NCBI RefSeq assembly: GCF_004138325.1
Contig: NZ_SBLB01000009.1
Location: 124,001-188,000 of the forward strand
Length of the DNA: 64,000 nucleotides
Reading direction: 5' to 3'
Source: Spirosoma sordidisoli
GTDB lineage: Bacteria > Bacteroidota > Bacteroidia > Cytophagales > Spirosomataceae
The position numbers and the translations under genes are program-made. Under the pieces are notes generated by a model. That model had not been told where the DNA came from, ran no database searches, and saw nothing but the letters and a program-made list of their open reading frames with translations. Positions 1 to 9,839 of this stretch are shown piece after piece. Numbering within the stretch: position 1 is the stretch's first letter; every line of letters starts with the position of its first letter.

Positions 1-1859
1 CTCATGATCGCCCAGTCGGGCAGCATCGAACCGGGCGGTGTAATCGGTTGCCAGGTTTTAGCCCCATCGCGGCTGATGTGCATCAGTCCATCGTCGGAAC
101 CCGCCCAGAAAACGCCCTTCTCTACCGGCGACTCAGCCAGGGTGAAAATGGTCGGGAAAGTCTCCGCACCGGTGTTGTCTTTCGTAATGGGGCCGCCCGT
201 GTCGCCCTGGGTTTTCGGGTCGTTGCGTGTCAGATCAGGGCTTATATCCTCCCACGAATGCCCGTAGTCCATGCTGCGGTGCACATATTGGGAGGTGACG
301 TAGAGCGCTTTGCTGTCGTGCGGGGAAAAAACAATTGGAAAGGTCCACTGAAACCGGTATTTCCGATCAGACGACGGAGCCCCCATGCTATAATCGGGGT
401 AAACATTGATCCGCTGGTTCTGGTCGGTGGCTTTGTCGTAGCGGGTGATCAGCCCGTCGTAGCTGCCGCCGAACGTCACCAGCGGGTTGTTCGGGTCCGA
501 CGTGATATAGCCAGATTCTCCGCCGGCTACCGAATACCAGGCACTAGGCCCAATGACATTGTCGGTGGTGCGGCTGGCAATCCGGATGGCGGAGTTGTCC
601 TGCTGGGCACCGTAAAGATTATACGGGAAATCGTTATCAATGGACACGTGATAGAACTGGGCCGTTGGGATATCGACGTCCGAAAAAGTGGCCCCGCCAT
701 TGTAGGTTACTTCGGCCCCTCCGTCATCGGCAATGATGAAATTCTGCGGATTTTTGGGGTTCCACCAGATATCATGGGTGTCGCCATGATGAACCGCAAT
801 CCGCTGAAAGGTTTTGCCCCCATCGTACGACTTCAGCGCGTTCACGTTCAGGACAATGAGGCCGTTTTCGTTTTGCGGGTCGGCCGCCAGCATCATGTAA
901 TACCACGGCCGCTGCCAGAGGTTCTTATCCTCATTGATCAGCTGCCAGCTGTTGCCGGCATCATCGGAACGGTACAGTCCGCCCTTGGCGTTTTCGACCA
1001 TGGCGTACAATCGGTTCGAGTTGGCGGGGGATACGGTTATACCGATTTTCCCCAGTAACCCTTTCGGCATACCGGGCCGTGTGTGCAGACTTGTCCAGGT
1101 ATCGCCCCCATCGGTCGATTTGTACAGCCCACAGCCCGGCCCACCACTGCTCATCTTATAACTGTTTCGGTAAGCCTGCCACATCGACGCATAAACGATA
1201 GAGGGGTTGTTGGGGTCAAGCTCTACTACGGCTGCCCCCGTACTGTCGTTTTTGGCCAGAATATGTTTCCAGGTTTTACCCCCATCGGTCGTTCGGAAAA
1301 CACCCCGCTCCTTGTTGGGAGCAAACGGATTGCCGAGGGCAGCCACGTAAGCTATGTCCGGATTTTGCGGATGTACTTCAATATTCCCGATCGCATCGGC
1401 CAGTTTCAGGCCCATATGCTTCCAGGTTTTTCCGGCATCGGTCGATTTATAGACCCCGTCCCCATTGGCGATATTGCTTCGGATGTCGGCCTCGCCCATA
1501 CCGACGTAAATGATGTTCGGGTTGGAGGGAGCCACCGTTACGGCCCCGACCGAGCTGGACTGAAAGGCACTATCCGAAACAGGCATCCAGTTGGCGCCCC
1601 CATCTATGGTTTTCCAGACACCCCCGCCTGTAGCGCCGAAATAATAGGTAAGCGGCTGATCGGGGTGGCCCGCTGCTGCCAGAGAACGCCCGCCCCGGAA
1701 TGGGCCAATATTGCGCCAGCGAAGCCCATTGAACAGACTATCGGATAGCTGTCTGTTAACTGCGGGACTCGATTTAGCCTTTCGCTGGGCCATGACCGGC
1801 TGTACGAGCAGCAAAGCGCTGACAACTGCTCCGGCGAGGAAAGTAAAGGGTTTATACAT
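1..1859 (-). CDS. VPS10/BNR-repeat beta-propeller exported protein (C-terminus off window)
   Basis: The frame is open from an ATG at 1859 to the window edge, about 619 residues. It starts with a signal peptide (MYKPFTFLAGAVVSALLLVQ..., cleavage probably after VMAQ). Typical sortilin/BNR blade motifs follow: RWRNIGPFRGGR, ATGGGVWKTIDGGANW, NIIYVGMGEADIRSN, GVYKSTDAGKTWKHMG, and near the edge GAKTWQPITPPGSMLPDWAI. Such proteins are large secreted propellers, often annotated glycosyl hydrolase or sortilin-like; no catalytic activity can be assigned from sequence. It resembles the protein at 9840-13130 in architecture. It diverges from the TonB receptor at 2047, with a shared promoter region between. 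The family is clear; the function is unknown. Confidence 0.85.
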   Translation of the reverse strand, partial: MYKPFTFLAGAVVSALLLVQPVMAQRKAKSSPAVNRQLSDSLFNGLRWRNIGPFRGGRSLAAAGHPDQPLTYYFGATGGGVWKTIDGGANWMPVSDSAFQSSSVGAVTVAPSNPNIIYVGMGEADIRSNIANGDGVYKSTDAGKTWKHMGLKLADAIGNIEVHPQNPDIAYVAALGNPFAPNKERGVFRTTDGGKTWKHILAKNDSTGAAVVELDPNNPSIVYASMWQAYRNSYKMSSGGPGCGLYKSTDGGDTWTSLHTRPGMPKGLLGKIGITVSPANSNRLYAMVENAKGGLYRSDDAGNSWQLINEDKNLWQRPWYYMMLAADPQNENGLIVLNVNALKSYDGGKTFQRIAVHHGDTHDIWWNPKNPQNFIIADDGGAEVTYNGGATFSDVDIPTAQFYHVSIDNDFPYNLYGAQQDNSAIRIASRTTDNVIGPSAWYSVAGGESGYITSDPNNPLVTFGGSYDGLITRYDKATDQNQRINVYPDYSMGAPSSDRKYRFQWTFPIVFSPHDSKALYVTSQYVHRSMDYGHSWEDISPDLTRNDPKTQGDTGGPITKDNTGAETFPTIFTLAESPVEKGVFWAGSDDGLMHISRDGAKTWQPITPPGSMLPDWAIM

Positions 1860-1937
1860 AAAGCTTAGGTTAGTGAAGCGAACGTAATTTTCGGTATCAT
1901 TTTGCTGGAAACCGCACGCAATACAATGATTATTTTG

Positions 1938-1954
1938 TATACTTTGCAAAAGTA
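1938..1954. promoter_or_regulatory. Overlapping divergent -7 elements
   Basis: On the minus strand 1954-1947 reads TACTTTTG, a perfect match to the Bacteroidetes -7 element TAnnTTTG, about 88 bases before the ATG at 1859. The plus strand reads TATACTTTG at 1938-1946, a near match with one extra spacer base, about 100 bases before the ATG at 2047. No convincing -33 TTG is seen for either. The match is direct; promoter function is inferred. Confidence 0.4.
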
Positions 1955-2046
1955 GGGTTAACAATATGAGATTTTTAAATAAAGCCAAATTTTATTGGTT
2001 TAAGTCCTACTTCCCTCCTCAACTTCCTCGTTAGACCGGTCAGTGT

Positions 2047-4452
2047 ATGCGGAACCCTTTACTTCGTTGTTTACTTATTAGCGCTCCCTTCTTTTGCCAG
2101 GCACAGGCAATTATAGTACGGGATCAGGCTGACTCCTTACCGCTGGAGGGCGTAACGCTATCCAGCACCGACCGTAAAATGTCGGCCGTTACCGATGCCG
2201 CGGGCCGCGTTGATCTGGCCGATTTCAAAGGAGCCTCTACTATTGAGATCAGAACCCTGGGCTATCCGACGCTGAGGCTGAGTTATGATGAGTTAGCGAA
2301 ACGTGGCCCGAGCCTGTACCTGCAGGCTTCGCCGGTTTCGTTGCAACAGGTTGTGGTAACCGCCAACCGGTGGCGGCAGTCGAGCCGGGAGGTTCCTTCC
2401 CGCATCATCCGAATATCAGCCCGGGATGTAGCCTTTCAGAATCCGCAAACGGCGGCCGATATGCTGGGTATTTCAGGAGAGGTTTTTATCCAGAAAAGCC
2501 AGCAGGGCGGAGGCAGTCCGATGATCCGTGGGTTTTCGACGAACCGACTGCTGATTACGGTAGACGGTGTGCGGATGAACACGGCCATTTTTCGCAGTGG
2601 TAACCTGCAGAACGTGATCTCACTCGACCCCTACGCCATTGCCAATACCGAAGTACTATTCGGCCCCGGTTCGGTCATGTACGGGAGCGACGCCATCGGC
2701 GGAGTGATGAGCTTTTACACCCTGACGCCCCAGCTGGGTGCCGGTACCACCCCTGCCGTTTCCGGAGGGGCAGCCCTGCGGTATTCGTCGGCCAACAACG
2801 AGCAAACGGGCCATGCCGATGTTAGCCTCGGCTGGAAAAAATGGGCCTTACTGAGCAGCGTATCCCATAATACCTACGGTGATCTACGCATGGGCAGCCA
2901 CGGACCAGCCGATTATTTACGCCCCGAATACGTTGACCGGATCAACGGCGAAGATCGGGTTGTTCTTAACTCGGACCCGCGGGTTCAACGGCCTACTGGG
3001 TATTCGCAGATCAACCTCATGCAGAAAATACGCTTCCGGCCAACGGATCGCTGGGATATCAACTACGGATTTCATTACTCAACTACCTCCGATTATGCCC
3101 GGTACGACCGGTTACTCCGCTATCGTCGGGGTTTGCCCCGCTCGGCCGACTGGAAATACGGCCCCCAAACCTGGATGATGAACAATTTGACGGTCAGTCA
3201 GACCTCGGCCAATACACTATATGACCAGCTGACCGTCCGGCTGGCCCATCAGTACTTCGAAGAAAGCCGGATCGACCGGGATCTGAACGACGCGCAGCAA
3301 CGAACCACCCGCGAGCAGGTACAGGCGCTTTCGGCCAACCTTGATTTTGACAAACGCATCACCGATCGGCAGCGGGTATTTTACGGACTCGAAGCCGTGT
3401 ACAACGACGTCGTCTCAACGGCCAGCACCCTGAACATCAAAGCGAACAGCACCGTGGCCGGCGCCCCCCGGTATCCGGCGTCAAACTGGGCATCCTACGC
3501 AGCTTATCTTACCTACCAGCTAAAACTGAACGACCGGATAACCCTGCAATCGGGCCTGCGTTACAACCAGTTCAAGCTGAACTCCCAGTTCAAAACCGAT
3601 TTTTATCCGTTTCCATTTACCTCCGCCCGGCTGAATAACGGCGCATTAACGGGCAGCCTGGGACTGGTTTATCTGCCCTCGGATACCTGGACGCTCAGCA
3701 CCAATCTGTCAACCGGGTTCCGGTCGCCCAATGTCGATGATATTGGCAAAGTGTTCGACTCTGCGCCCGGGGTCGTGGTTATTCCCAACCCGTCGCTCAG
3801 TGCCGAATATGCCTATAACGCAGAAGTGGGTGCGGCTAAGCTCATCGGCAATCTATTGAAAGTAGATGTCACGGGATACTATACCCTGCTCGACAATGCC
3901 CTGGTTCGGCGCAATTTCAGGTTGAACGGCCGGGACAGCATCGTTTATAACGGTGAACTTAGCCAGGTACAGGCCATCCAGAACGCAGCCAAAGCGCGGG
4001 TCTATGGCCTGCAGGCCGGGCTGGAATTCAGTTTACCGGCTGGCCTCCGCCTGTCGTCCCAGTTTACGTATCAGAAAGGCGACGAGGAATTGGACGATGG
4101 CACGACTAGTCCCCTGCGCCACGCGGCTCCCTGGTTTGGCATAACCCGCCTGAGTTATACAACCCGGAAACTACGGCTCGAAGTGTATGCCGTATATAAT
4201 GATGCGGTAACGAATGCGGAGCTACCCCAGGAAGAACTAGGTAAAGACTATATGTACGCCCTCGATGCGATGGGTAAGCCTTATACACCAGCCTGGTATA
4301 CGCTTAACCTAAAAGGGCAGTATAGCCTTAACCGCTACCTCACGGTGAATGCAGGACTCGAAAATATCACCGACCAGCGCTACCGGCCCTACAGCTCAGG
4401 TATTTCCGCTGCGGGCCGCAACCTGATTATCTCCCTACGAGGCAGGTTCTAA
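2047..4452 (+). CDS. TonB-dependent outer-membrane receptor
   Basis: 801 residues. A signal peptide (about 1-20, ending CQAQA) precedes a short carboxypeptidase-regulatory-like domain (about 22-95). The plug domain (about 100-240) contains QQVVVTANRW, MIRGFSTNRLLITVDGVR and FGPGSVMYGSDAIGGVMSF. A 22-strand type barrel follows, with TGFRSPNVDDI and the C-terminal NAGLENITDQRYRPYSSG ending in aromatic-rich IISLRGRF. The plug and barrel style is that of classical siderophore/haem/cobalamin receptors rather than SusC, and no SusD follows. The substrate cannot be read from the sequence; a metal-chelate ligand is a guess. It probably depends on TonB-ExbBD encoded elsewhere. Confidence 0.9.
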   Translation: MRNPLLRCLLISAPFFCQAQAIIVRDQADSLPLEGVTLSSTDRKMSAVTDAAGRVDLADFKGASTIEIRTLGYPTLRLSYDELAKRGPSLYLQASPVSLQQVVVTANRWRQSSREVPSRIIRISARDVAFQNPQTAADMLGISGEVFIQKSQQGGGSPMIRGFSTNRLLITVDGVRMNTAIFRSGNLQNVISLDPYAIANTEVLFGPGSVMYGSDAIGGVMSFYTLTPQLGAGTTPAVSGGAALRYSSANNEQTGHADVSLGWKKWALLSSVSHNTYGDLRMGSHGPADYLRPEYVDRINGEDRVVLNSDPRVQRPTGYSQINLMQKIRFRPTDRWDINYGFHYSTTSDYARYDRLLRYRRGLPRSADWKYGPQTWMMNNLTVSQTSANTLYDQLTVRLAHQYFEESRIDRDLNDAQQRTTREQVQALSANLDFDKRITDRQRVFYGLEAVYNDVVSTASTLNIKANSTVAGAPRYPASNWASYAAYLTYQLKLNDRITLQSGLRYNQFKLNSQFKTDFYPFPFTSARLNNGALTGSLGLVYLPSDTWTLSTNLSTGFRSPNVDDIGKVFDSAPGVVVIPNPSLSAEYAYNAEVGAAKLIGNLLKVDVTGYYTLLDNALVRRNFRLNGRDSIVYNGELSQVQAIQNAAKARVYGLQAGLEFSLPAGLRLSSQFTYQKGDEELDDGTTSPLRHAAPWFGITRLSYTTRKLRLEVYAVYNDAVTNAELPQEELGKDYMYALDAMGKPYTPAWYTLNLKGQYSLNRYLTVNAGLENITDQRYRPYSSGISAAGRNLIISLRGRF

Positions 4453-5056
4453 CCGTCGATACGCTACCGCCCATCGTTTGTTTGGATTACAGCAACGGAA
4501 CCAAACTCCGGGTACTCTGCTGTAACCGCTTGCCCCGAGCAGGGGTGTAGTCACCAAAACCTGAACCTGAGTCAATATGTACAATACTATATTCTGCGTA
4601 AGTACCTCATCGTAGAATTATATTTTAACTAATACCGAATTTAATAGTATAATATATAGTATTTTGGCATTAAAAACAAATTAAATACGGAAAGTACTTG
4701 ACAAGCCTATAGGGAACAGTATATTTGACATACTGTTAGTCGAATACGTCTTTCACCTTTTACGACAGTTGCTTTATTCTAGCCGCACTGAAGAAAGCAA
4801 AACTCTGATTCACAAACGATTGCCCCTTCTCACGACGATCCTGTTGAGCTGATAGCCCGGTTTGTTCGTGACAAAAACCCTGCTCGCGTTGCCGATTGGG
4901 GTCGGGGATTGGTCTGCCCTTACGTTACGTTTTTTTTCACCCGCTACCAAGCCTATCCGGCTTGGACAGGGCTGGTTTGTGCTTTTTCCAGCCCACATGG
5001 TCCTGCCCTGGAACTTCCAGTTTTCATTGAATCAACCTTATAACTCCTGTTCTACG
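4453..5056 (+). other. Intergenic region and long SusC leader
   Basis: This 604-base gap has no convincing gene. Its first part holds a hairpin (TTACAGCA 4487-4494 with TGCTGTAA 4518-4525) downstream of the receptor stop. Around 4600-4730 it becomes AT-rich and carries the promoter at 4698-4727. The remaining roughly 330 bases are the predicted leader of the SusC operon. It includes the 12-mer ATTGAATCAACC at 5026-5037, also found in the leader of the second SusC gene at 51167-51178 (minus). The SusC frame stays open back to 4862, but that extension lacks a signal peptide and is treated as untranslated. Confidence 0.6.
4698..4727 (+). promoter_or_regulatory. Bacteroidetes-type promoter of the SusC operon
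   Basis: TTG at 4698-4700, 19 bases, then TATATTTG at 4720-4727. This is a full match to the TTG-N19-TAnnTTTG housekeeping promoter of Bacteroidetes. Transcription would begin near 4735 and give a leader of about 320 bases before the ATG at 5057. Confidence 0.6.
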
Positions 5057-8000
5057 ATGAAAAAAGTCTTCATACTTTTTGTATTGCTTTTTATCTCGTG
5101 TTTATCGAGTCCTCTTCTTGCGCAAAGTCGGGTGGTGAAAGGACGAGTCCTGTCTACCGAAGATAATAGCGCATTGCCTGGGGTTAACGTGGCCATTAAA
5201 GGCACAACCATTGGCGCATCCACCAACAGCGAAGGCAATTACTCCATCTCAATCCCCACTGAACATGCGGCCGGAACGCTGGTTTTTTCGTTCATAGGCA
5301 TGAAAACGACCGAAGTGGTCATTGGTAATCAAAGCACGATATCGGTTTCACTGATTCCCGGCGAAACCTCCCTTTCTGAGGTGGTGGTAAGCGCCCTAGG
5401 CTTTAAGGAAAACGCCGATAAACTGGGTGCCACGGCCGCTAAAATAGATGCGAAAGACATTGTGCGCTCGGGCGAAACAGGGGTGATCAACGGTATGGCC
5501 GGTAAAGCAGCCGGTGTGCAGATCACCCGTTCGGCCGGTGATCCAGGCGCCGGTTCCTACATCCAGATTCGGGGTCAGAATACCATTACGGGGTCGACCC
5601 AGCCCCTGGTTATCGTCGACGGTATTCCTATCAGTAACTCCACCCTGGGCGATGGGGTAGCCGGAGTCTCCCAGCAGTCGCGCCTGAACGACATTAATCC
5701 GAATGATATCGCGTCCATGCAGATCCTGAAAGGGGCATCGGCAGCGGCCCTGTGGGGGTCCAGAGCGGCCAATGGGGTTATCGTAATCACCACCAAAAAA
5801 GGCGCTAATACCGATAAGGTGAACATTGCGCTGACCTCGGCCGTGTCGTTTGACCAGCCTAATCTGTTACACCCCATGCAAAGCACCTACGGCCAGGGAG
5901 CAGGCGGGGTCTACAGCCCAACAGGTTCGTTTACCTGGGGAGACCGGATTGCTGACCGGTCGGGTGCCGCGGATGAGGTCAACCAGAACGGACCCCGCTT
6001 TGAAGCGGATAACGGTCAGATCTTTTACCCGATCATCCGGAAAAACTCCAGAGAAACATTCAACGACGTTCGGCGGGATCAGGTGTTCCGGACGGGTACC
6101 TACATCGATAACAACCTGAGCGTTAGTGGCGGCAACGACAAGGGTAACTTCTACCTGAGCGTCGGCGACCTGCGCCAGCAGGGAATTCTGAACGGGCAGA
6201 GCGACTATAAGCGCACAACGGTCCGCTTCAATACCGAACGGCGTTTCAACAACATCTTTAAGGCTACTACCAATGCCACCTACGCCCGGACTACCTCCAA
6301 TCGGGTACAGCGCAGCAACAGCGTTGCCGGGCTCTATATCGGTATGCTGCGAACACCCCCCGACTACGATAACCGCGGCTATAAGGGGAACTATTTCGCA
6401 TCACCCACCGCCAGCCCCATCCCGAATCGCCAGCGTTCGTTCCGGAATTACCTGGGCGCTTCCGCCAACCCGGTGTACAATGACCCATTGTGGGCTATCA
6501 ACGAAATGACCAACACCACCGAGGTGGATCGATTCATTCTTAGCTCCGAGTTGCTGATCACCCCGGCCAGCTGGTTCGACATTACCGCACGGGGCGGGCT
6601 GGATAGTTATACCGATCTGCGTCTTACCAACTCTCCGGTTTCATCAGCCGTCAACAGCGGGTTGGGAAGCCTTGAACAACAGATGCTGAAAGAGACGGAG
6701 ATGAACATGGACGTCATCGGCCGCGTGTTCAAGGACATCGGAAAAAACATCACCAGCACATTAATCCTGGGCTTTAACATCAACGACCGGAAATACCTGA
6801 GCCTGGGCGGGACACTGAACACCTTTATCATTCCCGACGCACCACCCAACTTTACCAACGCACTGGCCGCCAACCGCGTACCGTACAACACCACCACCCA
6901 CCGCCGAACGGCCCGGGCTTACTCGTCGCTGAACCTGGGGTTCTTCGATCAATTGTTTGTCAATGCCTCGCTGGCGGGTGAGGCCGGGTCTACCTTCGGC
7001 AGCGAATCGCAGTCGACGTTCTATTATCCCTCGGCCGATGTAGCCTGGCAGTTTACCAAGCTGCCTCTCCTGAGCAGCAACAAGCTTCTGTCGTTTGGCA
7101 AACTGCGGGCCTCGTACGGTACTGTTGGGGTGCAGCCTGACGCCTACCGGAACACGACTACCTTCGTCAACGCTTCGTTCGGGAGCTGGGGTGGTCCGGT
7201 TAGCGGCACCGGCTACGGAAACGGGGCCTTTGTCCAGAGCAACCGGCAGGGAGATCCAAACCTGCGTCCGGAGCGGAAAACAGAGTATGAGGTGGGGACC
7301 GATCTGCGGTTCATGAACGACAAGCTTTCGGTCGGGTTCACCTATTACCAGAACAAAATCGTAGACCTGCTCCTCGACGTAGCCACGGCTGGCTCGACCG
7401 GATTCACCCAGAAATACACCAACGCCGGTACCATGGAAAACAAGGGGCTGGAGCTGGAGCTGAACTACAATGTTATGAGCCGCGGCTCGTTCAACTGGAA
7501 CCTGTTCACCAACCTGAGCCGGAACCGAAACCGGGTGCTCGACCTTGCTGGTACGGATAATATCACCCTGGGTGGTTTCAGCAGCACGGCCAGTACCGTT
7601 GCCAAGGTGGGCTACGCCATGTCATCGCTCTACGGTGGCGTATACCAGCGTAACGAAGCGGGCGCCCTCGTCCTCAACGCCAACGGATTCCCACAGATTG
7701 CCTCTTCGTTTGGGGTGCTCGGTGATCCTAACCCCGACTGGCGCGGTGGTTTCGGCACCAACCTCTCCTTCAAAGGGGTATCGCTCAACGTCCTGTTCGA
7801 AACCTCGCAGGGTGGCGACTTCTACAACGGTACCCGCGGAGTGATGTACCATTTCGGTACCCATCAGGACGTTGGGTATGACGTAACGCTGGGGCAGCCG
7901 CTCAAAAATTACGCGGGCAAAACCATTGCGGCCGGCACAACGGTTCGGGGGGCTATCAAGGATTTTGGTGCCGGCCCGGTACTGCTGGACGAAAGTTACT

Positions 8001-8299
8001 ACACCTCGATTGGGGGCGGGTTCAGCACGCTGGTTGAGCAGTTTATTTCCGACGGCAGCTGGACCCGCCTGCGCGAAGTCTCTGTCGGCTATTCGCTCAA
8101 CTCGGCCAGTTTCCGCCAGAAAACCCGATTGCAGTCGATCAACTTTACCCTGACCGGCCGCAACCCCATCCTGTGGACGAATGTAGTGGGGATCGACCCC
8201 GAAACCGGACTTAACGGCACGGGCAACTCGCGGGGCCAGGATTACTTCAACAGCCCGAACACCAAATCATTGCTGTTCAGCATCAAGATCAATTACTAG
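5057..8299 (+). CDS. SusC/RagA-family TonB-linked outer-membrane protein (pair A)
   Basis: 1080 residues from the ATG at 5057, chosen because it gives a clean signal peptide (MKKVFILFVLLFISCLSSP, then LLAQS). A carboxypeptidase-D regulatory-like domain (VVKGRVLSTEDNSALPGVNV) spans about 24-105. The TonB box is LSEVVVSALGF, the plug carries GQNTITGSTQPLVIVDGIPI and GASAAALWGSRAANGVIVIT, and a large barrel ends SLLFSIKINY. SusC proteins import oligomers together with a SusD lid, which follows 68 bases downstream. It heads an operon with a VPS10 propeller and an amidohydrolase and no glycosidase, so a sugar substrate is not implied. The neighbouring SusD-like_2 partner fits the TALGF/SALGF-type SusC subgroup. 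Confidence 0.95.
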   Translation: MKKVFILFVLLFISCLSSPLLAQSRVVKGRVLSTEDNSALPGVNVAIKGTTIGASTNSEGNYSISIPTEHAAGTLVFSFIGMKTTEVVIGNQSTISVSLIPGETSLSEVVVSALGFKENADKLGATAAKIDAKDIVRSGETGVINGMAGKAAGVQITRSAGDPGAGSYIQIRGQNTITGSTQPLVIVDGIPISNSTLGDGVAGVSQQSRLNDINPNDIASMQILKGASAAALWGSRAANGVIVITTKKGANTDKVNIALTSAVSFDQPNLLHPMQSTYGQGAGGVYSPTGSFTWGDRIADRSGAADEVNQNGPRFEADNGQIFYPIIRKNSRETFNDVRRDQVFRTGTYIDNNLSVSGGNDKGNFYLSVGDLRQQGILNGQSDYKRTTVRFNTERRFNNIFKATTNATYARTTSNRVQRSNSVAGLYIGMLRTPPDYDNRGYKGNYFASPTASPIPNRQRSFRNYLGASANPVYNDPLWAINEMTNTTEVDRFILSSELLITPASWFDITARGGLDSYTDLRLTNSPVSSAVNSGLGSLEQQMLKETEMNMDVIGRVFKDIGKNITSTLILGFNINDRKYLSLGGTLNTFIIPDAPPNFTNALAANRVPYNTTTHRRTARAYSSLNLGFFDQLFVNASLAGEAGSTFGSESQSTFYYPSADVAWQFTKLPLLSSNKLLSFGKLRASYGTVGVQPDAYRNTTTFVNASFGSWGGPVSGTGYGNGAFVQSNRQGDPNLRPERKTEYEVGTDLRFMNDKLSVGFTYYQNKIVDLLLDVATAGSTGFTQKYTNAGTMENKGLELELNYNVMSRGSFNWNLFTNLSRNRNRVLDLAGTDNITLGGFSSTASTVAKVGYAMSSLYGGVYQRNEAGALVLNANGFPQIASSFGVLGDPNPDWRGGFGTNLSFKGVSLNVLFETSQGGDFYNGTRGVMYHFGTHQDVGYDVTLGQPLKNYAGKTIAAGTTVRGAIKDFGAGPVLLDESYYTSIGGGFSTLVEQFISDGSWTRLREVSVGYSLNSASFRQKTRLQSINFTLTGRNPILWTNVVGIDPETGLNGTGNSRGQDYFNSPNTKSLLFSIKINY

Positions 8300-8367
8300 G
8301 CTGAAAGAACGGATCGCCTACAGCGGCTGCGCCTTTTTTCCTCCCTGTCATCTTAACTCCGACGATC

Positions 8368-9819
8368 ATGAATCGAATCTATAAACTCATTTCCGCGTTT
8401 AGCCTGTTCTTCTTTTTGCTGTTTGTCTCCTGCCAGTCTATTGTCGATGGGCTGAACGTAGACCCCAATAACCCCACCAGCGCTCCAGCTTCCCTGGTGT
8501 TCACCGGTACTCAACTAGCCAACATCGCTACCCAGGAGGGCATGGCCAGCCGGCTAACAACCATCTGGAGTGGCTATACCACCGGCGCCGACCGACAGTG
8601 GAAAGACTACTTTAATTACAACGTCAGCGCCGGGGTGTACGACGCCGACTGGAACCTGGTCTTTCAGGCCACCAATGCCAACGCCCTGATTGCCATCCAG
8701 AAAGCGGGCGAACTGGGTAACCGGCGCATGGTCGGTATCACCAAAATTCTCCGGGCCAACGCCCTGGCAACGGGCACCGAACTCTGGGGCGATATTCCCT
8801 ACGACGAAGCAGGCGACATCATCAAGTTTCCAAATCCGAAGTTTCAACCCCAGGCCGAAGTCTATACCAAACTACTTACGCTTGTCGATGAAGCCATTGC
8901 CGATCTGGACGCGGGTATCGGCACCGTTGGGGCTGAGGATATCCACTTCGGGGGCGATGCTACCAAATGGAAACAGGTAGCTTACACCCTGAAGGCCCGA
9001 ATGCTCACCGACACTAAACAATACGAAGCCGCCTATACAGCCGCTCAGAATGGCATCAGCGTCTTTGCCAACTCGCTCTATGCTCCGCACGGTATCACGA
9101 CCAGCGTCAACGAAAATCATTATTTCTCGTTTCTGACTAACCAGCGGTTGGGCGACATCTTTGCCGTTGGCGCCTATAATGTGGGCTTGCTCAATCCTAC
9201 AAGCACTGCGTATCGGGGCCATGCGAAGACGGTGGAGACCGCCCGTTTCCGGTTCTATTACCTCGAGAACGGGGTCAACACCCCCGGGCGCATTGAGCCA
9301 AATACCTCCAGTACGGCCACGGCCAGCGGTTTTTTTGCCCGGAACGCCAGCTTCCCGATGGTCACATATCAGGAGAACGTGCTGACGCTGGCCGAAATGG
9401 CGTTGCGGTCGGGCAAAGGGTTTGCGGTGGCGCTCGACCACCTGAACCGCTACCGGGCGTTTCTAAACACCGGCGGCTACATCAACTCGACCTACCTGAC
9501 ATCAGGAAACTATAAATATGAGCCCTTCGTAGCGGCCGATTTTGCCGCAGGTGGCATCGAAAATAAAGACAACATCAGCGCCGACAACGCCCTGCTTCGG
9601 GAAATTCTGCAGGAGCGGTATGTGTCTTTTTACGGCCAGCATATCGGCTGGAACGATGAGCGCCGTACGCGTAATGAACCCTATGGTATCAAGCTCACGC
9701 CGAACAACGGCTCCCAGCTTCCCTGGCGTTTTATCTACTCACAGAACGAGCTCAACTCGAATCCCAACAGCCCTAAACCGGTACCCGGCACCTTCGATGC
9801 GCTGGCCATCTACAAGTAA
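8368..9819 (+). CDS. SusD-like_2 family surface lipoprotein (pair A)
   Basis: 483 residues. Lipoprotein signal with lipobox LFVSC, lipidated Cys about 22. The mature start (GLNVDPNNPTSAPASLVF) and the central TELWGDIPYDEAG and TKWKQVAYTLKARM segments are typical of the SusD-like_2 family, an alpha-helical TPR-type ligand binder that caps the SusC barrel at the cell surface. The C-terminus has IGWNDERRTRNEPYGIKL, a usual end block of this family. It lies 68 bases after SusC and 20 bases before the VPS10 gene, so co-transcription is very likely. Ligand unknown. Confidence 0.93.
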   Translation: MNRIYKLISAFSLFFFLLFVSCQSIVDGLNVDPNNPTSAPASLVFTGTQLANIATQEGMASRLTTIWSGYTTGADRQWKDYFNYNVSAGVYDADWNLVFQATNANALIAIQKAGELGNRRMVGITKILRANALATGTELWGDIPYDEAGDIIKFPNPKFQPQAEVYTKLLTLVDEAIADLDAGIGTVGAEDIHFGGDATKWKQVAYTLKARMLTDTKQYEAAYTAAQNGISVFANSLYAPHGITTSVNENHYFSFLTNQRLGDIFAVGAYNVGLLNPTSTAYRGHAKTVETARFRFYYLENGVNTPGRIEPNTSSTATASGFFARNASFPMVTYQENVLTLAEMALRSGKGFAVALDHLNRYRAFLNTGGYINSTYLTSGNYKYEPFVAADFAAGGIENKDNISADNALLREILQERYVSFYGQHIGWNDERRTRNEPYGIKLTPNNGSQLPWRFIYSQNELNSNPNSPKPVPGTFDALAIYK

Positions 9820-9839
9820 TTAACCTAACCCAATCGATC

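Noticed and set aside
48-1058. 336-codon plus-strand open frame
   Set aside because: Antisense to the VPS10 protein reading 1859 to 1; the minus frame has a signal peptide and Asp-box repeats, the plus frame nothing recognisable.
4862-5056. N-terminal extension of SusC pair A
   Set aside because: The frame is open, but translation from 5057 gives a normal signal peptide, while the extension would bury it behind 65 residues.
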